A stretch of 5,081 nt of DNA from an uncultured Oscillospiraceae bacterium (GTDB lineage Bacteria; Bacillota; Clostridia; Oscillospirales; Oscillospiraceae). The stretch spans positions 1 through 5,081 of the forward strand of contig CANQZF010000140.1 in NCBI GenBank assembly GCA_947628265.1, read 5' to 3'. Position numbers and translations under genes: made by a program. The notes beneath the pieces are model-generated. The model saw nothing but the letters and a program-made list of their open reading frames with translations. It did not search any database and was not told the DNA's origin. Positions 1 to 3,873 of this stretch are shown in pieces (positions within the stretch are counted from its first letter, which is position 1; the number at the start of each line of letters is the position of its first letter).

Positions 1-524
1 GGGCCGCCAGGATGATAAGGGCCATGGACTTTTTGCGGGAGGTCTGCGGCGACACCCCCATTTTGGGCTGCGGCGTGCCCGTGATGCCGGCCTTCGGGCG
101 GGTGGAGTACTGCCGCATAAGCTGCGACGCGTGCCTTTCCTGGGACGACACGCCCTTCATGCGCCTTGCCCACCGGGAGCGCGTGAGCTCCAAGCAGGCC
201 ATCCTCAACACCCTCTTCCGCCGGGAGCTCAATGGCCGCGCGCACATAAACGACCCGGACGTCTTCTTTCTCCGGGAGGACAACATCTCCCTCACCGACG
301 ACCAGAAGCTGCTCTTAGCCCGGGTCAACGCCCTTTTCGGCGGCGTGCTGCTCATCTCCGACGACCCCGCCTCCTACACTGGCTTCCAGCGGGACGCGTA
401 CCGGGAGCTTTTGCGCCTGACCCGCGCTCAGGACGTCCGCTTCGACGCGGATAATTTAAAGATCACCTTCACCCTGGAGGGAGAGGATTACGTCCTCCCC
501 CTCCCGCCGGAGCTTTTTGAATAA
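1..524 (+). CDS. Alpha-galactosidase (GH36/clan GH-D type), C-terminal fragment
   Basis: This is the C-terminal part of a glycoside hydrolase that most likely removes alpha-linked galactose from oligosaccharides in the cytoplasm. The frame is open to the left edge (first full codon at 3-5, reading Ala-Ala-Arg before the first Met at 12), so that Met is internal and the true start lies outside. Numbering from codon 3, residues 20-26 (ILGCGVP) and 36-42 (YCRISCD) match the end of the catalytic barrel. In the family the Arg-x3-Asp pattern carries the acid/base Asp, here Asp42 (codon 126-128) with Arg38. Further on, NGRAHINDPD and GGVLLISDDP match the usual GH36 C-terminal half, followed by a short beta-type C-terminal domain. 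The nucleophile region is off the window. About 130 residues follow the acid/base, which fits the shorter GH36 enzymes. Substrate is inferred; another clan GH-D alpha-glycosidase is possible. Confidence 0.78.
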   Translation, partial: AARMIRAMDFLREVCGDTPILGCGVPVMPAFGRVEYCRISCDACLSWDDTPFMRLAHRERVSSKQAILNTLFRRELNGRAHINDPDVFFLREDNISLTDDQKLLLARVNALFGGVLLISDDPASYTGFQRDAYRELLRLTRAQDVRFDADNLKITFTLEGEDYVLPLPPELFE

Positions 525-529
525 GGAGG
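523..529 (+). promoter_or_regulatory. Ribosome binding site of degV, overlapping the upstream stop codon
   Basis: AAGGAGG begins inside the TAA stop of the alpha-galactosidase (522-524) and lies 7 nt before the ATG at 537. The overlap supports co-transcription and perhaps translational coupling, and fixes the degV start. Confidence 0.85.
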
Positions 530-536
530 CACCGCT

Positions 537-1409
537 ATGATCCGCATTTACGCCGACAGCACCAACGACCTGACCCCGGAGCTCTGGGAAAAGTACAATA
601 TCCGGGTCATTCCCCTCTACGTCAACATGGGGGACGAGACGTACGTGGACTGGCAGAACATCACCCCCGACGAGCTCTACGCCTGGTCCGACGAGCACAA
701 CACCACCCCCATCACCGCCGCCTTCTCCGTGGGGGACGCGGAAAACGCCCTCCGGGAGGCGGTGGAAAAAGGCGAGGACGTCATTTTCTTCGGCATCTCC
801 ACGGGTCTTTCGGCCTCGTGCAGCATCTTCAAAATGGCGGCGGAGAACCTGGACTATTCGGACCACGTGGCCGTCATCGACTCCAGGAACCTCTGCACCG
901 GCATCGGGCTTCTCATCCTGAAGGCCGTGGACAGGATCGCCGCTGGCGAGACGGACCTAAGAGCGTTGGAGAGTTATGTAAACCACTTCATCCCCTACGT
1001 CCGCACCACCTCGGTGATCGAGGAACTCAACTACATCCACCGGGGCGGCAGATGCTCGGCGGCCACGGCCCTCATCGGCGGGGCGCTGAAAATCAAACCC
1101 AAAATTCTTGTGAAGGACGGCGGGCTCGGCGTGGCGAAGAAGTACCGGGGCAAACAGACCGATGTCATCCGCAAGTATTACGAGGACTTAGAGCCCCTTT
1201 TGAAAAACGCCGACCCCGACAACGTCTTCATCTCCCACACCGGCCGCCTCCCGCAGGAGATCATTGACGAAATTGCGGACCGCGTGCGGGCCCTCCACCA
1301 CTTCAAAAACGTCTACGTCACCCGCGCCGGCAGCGTCGTCACCATCCACTGCGGCCCCGGAACTTTGGGGGTCTTTTACGTGGCAAATGACCAGGAGGCA
1401 GGGTGGTAA
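537..1409 (+). CDS. DegV family protein (fatty-acid-binding, FakB-like)
   Basis: This 290-residue protein has the normal length of the DegV family, whose members bind a long-chain fatty acid. In FakA/FakB systems they present it to a fatty acid kinase for phospholipid synthesis. Family motifs in order: DSTNDL at 7-12, the TTPITAAFS segment at 56-64, ISTGLSAS at 87-94, VIDSRNLCTGIG at 113-124, the strongly conserved ELNYIHRGGR at 163-172, then GGALKIKPKI at 181-190 followed by a KKYRGK stretch, and the C-terminal IHCGPGTLG at 270-278, where His271 corresponds to the lipid-contacting His of the usual HTGPG motif. Cys replaces the usual Thr at 272. No signal peptide or membrane segment is seen, so it is cytosolic. 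No fatty acid kinase (FakA) gene is adjacent. It probably shares a transcript with the alpha-galactosidase and ends in the hairpins that follow. The family is secure; the lipid specificity is unknown. Confidence 0.93.
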   Translation: MIRIYADSTNDLTPELWEKYNIRVIPLYVNMGDETYVDWQNITPDELYAWSDEHNTTPITAAFSVGDAENALREAVEKGEDVIFFGISTGLSASCSIFKMAAENLDYSDHVAVIDSRNLCTGIGLLILKAVDRIAAGETDLRALESYVNHFIPYVRTTSVIEELNYIHRGGRCSAATALIGGALKIKPKILVKDGGLGVAKKYRGKQTDVIRKYYEDLEPLLKNADPDNVFISHTGRLPQEIIDEIADRVRALHHFKNVYVTRAGSVVTIHCGPGTLGVFYVANDQEAGW

Positions 1410-1429
1410 AATAGGTGTCCGCCCAGATT

Positions 1430-1454
1430 GCCCCTCCCTCCGGGAGGGGCTTTT
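1430..1454 (+). terminator. Rho-independent terminator after degV
   Basis: A 9-bp perfect stem (1430-1438 with 1442-1450, sequence GCCCCTCCC / GGGAGGGGC) with a TCC loop is followed by TTTT, 20 nt after the degV stop. The T-run is short, so termination may be incomplete, but position and stem strength fit the end of the alpha-galactosidase-degV transcript. Confidence 0.7.
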
Positions 1455-1460
1455 AAATGA

Positions 1461-1486
1461 GCGGCCCCGTGGGCCGCAACCTTTTT
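1461..1486 (+). terminator. Second terminator-like hairpin after degV
   Basis: A 7-bp perfect stem (GCGGCCC 1461-1467 with GGGCCGC 1471-1477, loop CGT) is followed after four bases by TTTTT at 1482-1486. It may back up the first terminator. The T-run starts 5 nt from the stem, which weakens the call. Confidence 0.45.
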
Positions 1487-1619
1487 AGCCTTCCCCGCTT
1501 AGGCGGGGAAGGTGGCGCGTTAGCGACGGATGAGGTGAGAGGGTGCGTTCATCTGAGCGCTCAAAATCCTTCGGCCTCTCACCTCACCCCTGCCCCTCCC
1601 CGCCCTGCGGGGAGGGCTA
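1486..1619. mobile_element. MITE-like palindromic element with TA-flanked inverted ends
   Basis: The ends of this 134-bp stretch are imperfect inverted repeats of about 27 nt, TAGCCTTCCCCGC on the left and GCGGGGAGGGCTA on the right (one mismatch over these 13), with a 1-nt gap further in. Each end is itself a hairpin: 1489-1498 with 1503-1512, and 1594-1603 with 1607-1616, both 10 bp perfect. Inside lies a second inverted pair, TGAGGTGAGAGG at 1531-1542 with its exact complement at 1575-1586, around the 10-nt palindrome TGAGCGCTCA (1554-1563). A TA at each border would fit the target duplication of IS630/mariner-type elements, but TA is only two bases and could be chance. There is no coding capacity for a transposase. 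It could instead be a non-mobile intergenic palindrome family. Confidence 0.5.
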
Positions 1620-1651
1620 TAAAGGAGCGGCTTACGCCGCACATCAGATCA

Positions 1652-1675
1652 TTCGCCGCAAACTTTTGCGGCGAA
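1652..1675. repeat. Perfect 10-bp hairpin
   Basis: TTCGCCGCAA (1652-1661) pairs exactly with TTGCGGCGAA (1666-1675) around a 4-nt loop. A smaller hairpin, GCGGC-TTAC-GCCGC, lies just upstream at 1627-1640. There is no adjacent T-run long enough to call a terminator. Confidence 0.7.
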
Positions 1676-1711
1676 AACCGTTTTCAGGAGGCATACGCGT
1701 ATCGGGGGAAC

Positions 1712-1733
1712 GGGTCGCCGGGGACGGCGACCC
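1712..1733. repeat. Perfect 9-bp hairpin
   Basis: GGGTCGCCG (1712-1720) pairs exactly with CGGCGACCC (1725-1733), loop GGGA. No T-run follows, so it is not a terminator. The function is unknown. Confidence 0.7.
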
Positions 1734-1773
1734 CTACGGCGGTGGTTGAGGGTGCGGTGGTGGACGGGGGAAT

Positions 1774-1795
1774 GGGCCGATGTGGTCATCGGCCC
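1774..1795. repeat. Perfect 9-bp hairpin
   Basis: GGGCCGATG (1774-1782) pairs exactly with CATCGGCCC (1787-1795), loop TGGT. It is the same size and shape as the hairpin at 1712-1733 but differs in sequence, and no T-run follows. Confidence 0.7.
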
Positions 1796-1835
1796 TTACG
1801 GCGTGTTGGAGCGAGGAGCGAGGCGCGCAGCGCCA

Positions 1836-1977
1836 GCGGATATAGACGCTTCTCTCCCGATTACCACACGACATGCACCCAGGCAGCGCGGAAAAGCGTA
1901 GACGCAATCTTTACCGTCCACCGCCCGGGCAGCGTCGCCCGAATTTATAATTCGGGCTTACGCGGACGTAGACGCTT
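1836..1977 (+). repeat. Direct repeat pair of 16 nt plus a third core copy
   Basis: GCGGATATAGACGCTT at 1836-1851 recurs as GCGGACGTAGACGCTT at 1962-1977 (14 of 16 identical, starts 126 nt apart). The core TAGACGC occurs a third time at 1899-1905. GCGGATAT also recurs at 1998-2005. The function is unknown; protein-binding sites or traces of an internally duplicated repeat are both possible. Confidence 0.55.
1937..1957. repeat. Perfect 9-bp hairpin with AT-rich centre
   Basis: GCCCGAATT (1937-1945) pairs exactly with AATTCGGGC (1949-1957) around a 3-nt centre, just after the 8-nt palindrome GCCCGGGC (1923-1930). It contains a chance TATAAT at 1946-1951, but no -35 box lies at the right distance. 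Confidence 0.7.
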
Positions 1978-2093
1978 GTCAATACGTCAATGCCCGCGCG
2001 GATATGGTTCCACCCATTGGTATCGACCACCACTGCGGGAGCCGACCCGCCAGTATACGGTAGAGACCCAAAGCTACAGAGCGCCCCCGGGTT

Positions 2094-2125
2094 CCAAGGG
2101 GCACTGCCCCTTGGTCGTTTTTTTT
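2094..2125 (+). terminator. Strong rho-independent terminator of an unidentified transcript
   Basis: CCAAGGGGC (2094-2102) pairs exactly with GCCCCTTGG (2106-2114), loop ACT, followed after three bases by eight Ts (2118-2125). This is the best intrinsic terminator in the window, yet it lies about 680 nt past the degV stop, beyond two other terminator-like hairpins, with no gene just upstream. It may end degV read-through or an unrecognised non-coding RNA. Confidence 0.8.
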
Positions 2126-2131
2126 CCTTTG

Positions 2132-2172
2132 CTACTTTCCGCTCTTTGGCGAAACCAAAGAGCGGAAAGTAG
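2132..2172. repeat. 18-bp perfect hairpin
   Basis: CTACTTTCCGCTCTTTGG (2132-2149) is exactly complementary to 2155-2172, with a CGAAA loop. It starts 6 nt after the T-run of the terminator at 2094-2125. It is not followed by Ts on either strand, so it is not itself a standard terminator. Its length and perfection suggest a dispersed palindromic intergenic repeat, but I cannot count copies from one window. A 6-bp hairpin (GTCCCC 2182-2187 with GGGGAC 2192-2197) follows. Confidence 0.75.
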
Positions 2173-2228
2173 ATTTAAATCGTCCCCTTCAGGGGACATC
2201 CTTCTCCCCCATTTTTGTTCAAAATCCC

Positions 2229-2258
2229 CTTTGACAGGAACCCCAATTCCTGTTAAAG
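2229..2258. promoter_or_regulatory. Inverted repeat overlapping the MATE promoter, possible operator
   Basis: ACAGGAA (2234-2240) and TTCCTGT (2247-2253) form a perfect 7-6-7 palindrome lying in the spacer between the -35 and -10 boxes and overlapping the end of TTGACA. The symmetry extends outwards through CTTT/AAAG (2229-2232 and 2255-2258) with one G-T pair. Placement and size fit a repressor operator. It lies upstream of the predicted transcript, so it would act as DNA. No regulator gene is adjacent. Confidence 0.4.
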
Positions 2259-2259
2259 T
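2231..2259 (+). promoter_or_regulatory. Sigma-70/A-type promoter for the MATE gene
   Basis: A perfect -35 box TTGACA (2231-2236) and a -10-like TAAAGT (2254-2259, four of six consensus bases) are separated by exactly 17 nt. Transcription would start near 2266, giving a leader of about 115 nt before the MATE start codon. Confidence 0.65.
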
Positions 2260-2265
2260 AAAACC

Positions 2266-2367
2266 TACAACGTGTGGCTTCTCAGGCGTAAATCCGGTTG
2301 GGGGCTGCTTTATTATGTCAACTGGTTGCGGCCCCGGCGGAGCTTTCCGCTGTGAGGCCGCTTTTTT
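2266..2367 (+). promoter_or_regulatory. Structured attenuator leader of the MATE gene; candidate guanidine-IV (mepA motif) riboswitch
   Basis: The leader ends in a terminator-shaped hairpin: GCGGCC (2328-2333) with GGCCGC (2356-2361), an inner stem GCGGA/TCCGC (2337-2341 with 2346-2350), then six Ts (2362-2367), one base before the GGAGG of the MATE gene. Both arms have competing partners upstream. GTGGCTTCTCAG (2274-2285) can pair with 2350-2361 over 12 positions with two G-U pairs and one U-U mismatch. GGGGCTGC (2301-2308) can pair with GCGGCCCC (2328-2335) with one G-U pair. CCGGTTG (2294-2300) with CAACTGG (2319-2325) forms another stem. Mutually exclusive folds before a start codon are the mark of transcription attenuation. 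Guanidine-IV riboswitches are known to control mepA-type MATE genes in Clostridia, so the class is inferred from gene context and architecture, not from a consensus match. Confidence 0.55.
2328..2367 (+). terminator. Conditional terminator in the MATE leader
   Basis: A 6-bp GC stem (2328-2333 with 2356-2361) carries an inner 5-bp stem and is followed immediately by TTTTTT. Because it lies between the promoter and the ribosome binding site of the MATE gene, it would abort expression unless disrupted, which fits the competing pairings at 2274-2285 and 2301-2308. Confidence 0.7.
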
Positions 2368-2379
2368 GGAGGTATTTTG

Positions 2380-3768
2380 ATGAACAGTGAAACATCGAAT
2401 TTAGGTTCTGAGCGTATCGGCGCGCTGATGCGGCGCTACTCGCTGCCCTGCACCATATCGCTGCTGGTGGGGGCGCTTTACAACATCGTGGACCAGATCT
2501 TCATCGCCAACGCCGCGTACCTGAGCTCCTACGGCAACGCCGCCAATACGGTGGTCTTTCCCCTCACGGTCATTGCCCTGGCTGTCGCCGTGATGATCGG
2601 CGACGGCTGCTGCGCCTTTGTGAGCTTGAGCCTGGGGCGCGGGGAGGCGGCGTCGGCCAGGAAGAGCGTGGGGAACAGCGTGGTGCTGGCGGCGGTGTCC
2701 GGCCTTCTTCTCTGCGCCGTCTATCTCCTGCTCCCCTCCCCCATCCTCACCGCCTTCGGGGGCCGGGTCAATGAGGAGACGTTCCGCCATAGCCGGGAAT
2801 ACTTTTTCTGGATCTCCCTGGGAATTCCCTTTTATATGTTCGGTCAGGCCATGAACCCCATCATCCGCGCCGACGGCTCCCCCAAATTCGCCATGGTCTC
2901 CACCCTCCTGGGAGCCGTGGTCAACATCATCCTGGACCCGGTGTTCATCTTCGCCCTCCGCTGGGGCATGATGGGCGCGGCGGTGGCCACGGTGGCGGGA
3001 CAGGCGGTGACGGCGGCGCTGGCCCTTTGGTATCTTACGCGCATGAAGCTCGTGAAGCCCGCCGCCGGGGACTTCCGGCCGGACCGGCATATCTGCACCA
3101 AGACTCTGGCCCTGGGGATGACCAGCTTCCTCTCCCAGATCTCCCTGGTGGCGGCCATGGCGGCCATCAACAACATGGTGCGCAAATACGGTGCCCTGGA
3201 CCCGGTCTTCGGCGAGGCTCAGTACGCCCAGATCCCCATGGCGGTGGTGGGCATCGTCATGAAGTTCTTCCAGATCGTCATTTCCATCGTGGTGGGCCTC
3301 TCCGCCGGGTGCATCCCCATCGCCGGCTTCAACATGGGCGCGGGGAAAAAGAGCCGGGTGCGGGAGCTCTTCACGAAGCTGCTCATGGCCGAGGCGGCGG
3401 TGGGCGTCATCGCTCTTCTCATTGTGGAGCTCTTCCCCGGGGCGCTTATCAAAATCTTCGGCGCCGCCAACGAGAGCGCTTACTACACGGATTTCGCCGT
3501 CAAGGCCTTCCGGATCTACCTCTCCATGGTGGTCTTCGCCTGTATAAATAAGGCGTGCTTTATCTTCCTCCAGGCCATGGGCAAGGCTGCGGCGTCCACC
3601 ATGCTCTCCATGGTCCGGGAGATCGTCTTCGGCGTGGGCTTCGCCCTGCTCCTCCCCGTCTTTTGGGGGCTTGACGGGGTGCTTATCTCCATGCCGGTGT
3701 CCGACGCCCTGACCTTTTTGATCGCGCTCTTCCTCATTCGCGGGACCTACCGGGAGCTCAAAGCATAA
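2380..3768 (+). CDS. MATE family multidrug/cation efflux transporter, MepA-like
   Basis: This is a complete 462-residue inner membrane antiporter of the MATE family (COG0534), the usual length, which expels cationic or other small toxic compounds in exchange for Na+ or H+. About twelve hydrophobic segments are visible in two halves (roughly 19-220 and 240-455). Family signatures include LYNIVDQIFI at 33-42, GCCAFVSLSLGRGE at 76-89, NPIIRADGSPKFAM at 159-172, the ILDPVFIF block at 184-191, and in the second half PIAGFNMGAGK at 313-323. These resemble the MepA/DinF branch more than NorM. ATG at 2380 is chosen because GGAGG at 2368-2372 lies 7 nt upstream; the preceding TTG (2377) is in frame but worse placed. 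It has its own promoter and attenuator-like leader, suggesting ligand-induced expression. If the leader is a guanidine-IV switch, guanidinium or related compounds are likely cues. The exported substrate cannot be read from sequence. Confidence 0.93.
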   Translation: MNSETSNLGSERIGALMRRYSLPCTISLLVGALYNIVDQIFIANAAYLSSYGNAANTVVFPLTVIALAVAVMIGDGCCAFVSLSLGRGEAASARKSVGNSVVLAAVSGLLLCAVYLLLPSPILTAFGGRVNEETFRHSREYFFWISLGIPFYMFGQAMNPIIRADGSPKFAMVSTLLGAVVNIILDPVFIFALRWGMMGAAVATVAGQAVTAALALWYLTRMKLVKPAAGDFRPDRHICTKTLALGMTSFLSQISLVAAMAAINNMVRKYGALDPVFGEAQYAQIPMAVVGIVMKFFQIVISIVVGLSAGCIPIAGFNMGAGKKSRVRELFTKLLMAEAAVGVIALLIVELFPGALIKIFGAANESAYYTDFAVKAFRIYLSMVVFACINKACFIFLQAMGKAAASTMLSMVREIVFGVGFALLLPVFWGLDGVLISMPVSDALTFLIALFLIRGTYRELKA

Positions 3769-3804
3769 AAATCGGGATTTTTGTAGAAATTGCATAAATC
3801 CAAG

Positions 3805-3833
3805 TTGAACTATCCAGAAAAATCTGTTAAAAT
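3805..3833 (+). promoter_or_regulatory. Probable promoter of the MFS transporter gene
   Basis: TTGAAC (3805-3810) and TAAAAT (3828-3833, five of six -10 bases) are separated by 17 nt in the AT-rich gap between the two transporters. Transcription would start near 3840, about 34 nt before the ATG. No good terminator separates the MATE gene from this promoter, so read-through may also contribute. Confidence 0.6.
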
Positions 3834-3836
3834 AAT

Positions 3837-3869
3837 TCCATCCGATGACAATAAAAACGAGAGGATGGA
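3837..3869 (+). promoter_or_regulatory. Inverted repeat spanning the MFS start site and ribosome binding site
   Basis: TCCATCC (3837-3843) is exactly complementary to GGATGGA (3863-3869), 19 nt apart. The right arm overlaps the ribosome binding site and the left arm lies at the predicted transcription start. It may hide the site in RNA or act as an operator in DNA, or may be chance. Confidence 0.3.
3859..3865 (+). promoter_or_regulatory. Ribosome binding site of the MFS gene
   Basis: GAGAGGA lies 8 nt before the ATG at 3874. An in-frame ATG at 3865 overlaps it and has no ribosome binding site of its own, so 3874 is the better start. Confidence 0.6.
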
Positions 3870-3873
3870 TAAA

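Larger units (their letters stand above)
1620..2093. other. Non-coding, hairpin-rich intergenic region without a recognisable gene
   Basis: I find no gene here. One frame stays open through most of it, but its translation has no family resemblance, no sensible start site, and follows the palindromes. What is present is a dense series of short perfect hairpins (listed separately), a GGAGCGA tandem duplication (1808-1814 and 1815-1821), a 5-bp hairpin at 1822-1834, and a 16-nt direct repeat. AGGAGG at 1686-1691 looks like a ribosome binding site but no start codon follows at a usable distance. The region could be decayed repeat DNA or a structured RNA ending at the terminator at 2094-2125. Confidence 0.6.

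Noticed and set aside
1946..1951. Perfect TATAAT
   Set aside because: It is the centre of a palindrome and the bases where a -35 box should lie (around 1923-1928) are GC-rich with no resemblance to TTGACA.
1836..2005. Repeated short motifs as a CRISPR array
   Set aside because: The copies are few, short and imperfect, the spacing is irregular, and no cas gene is present.
2294..2335. H-type pseudoknot combining 2294-2300/2319-2325 with 2301-2308/2328-2335
   Set aside because: The base pairs are possible, but only two bases link 2325 to 2328 and none link 2300 to 2301, so both full helices are unlikely to form together. I treat them as partial or alternative folds.
1457..2380. Long open frame on the + strand across the whole intergenic region (307 codons)
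   Set aside because: It reads through several perfect palindromes, terminators and a promoter, has no family resemblance, is rich in Arg, Pro and Gly as expected from GC-rich non-coding DNA, and has no ribosome binding site at its start.
2315..2380. Small leader ORF of 21 codons (starts MSTGCGPGG) whose TGA overlaps the MATE ATG
   Set aside because: The TGATG overlap hints at translational coupling, but the only ribosome binding site candidate is a G-run 10 nt upstream, the ORF lies inside the terminator hairpin, and the MATE gene has its own good GGAGG. Ribosome profiling or conservation of the frame would reopen it.
3767..3783. Hairpin-like AAAAAT-CGGG-ATTTTT after the MATE stop
   Set aside because: The stem is only A-T pairs and too weak to count as a terminator.
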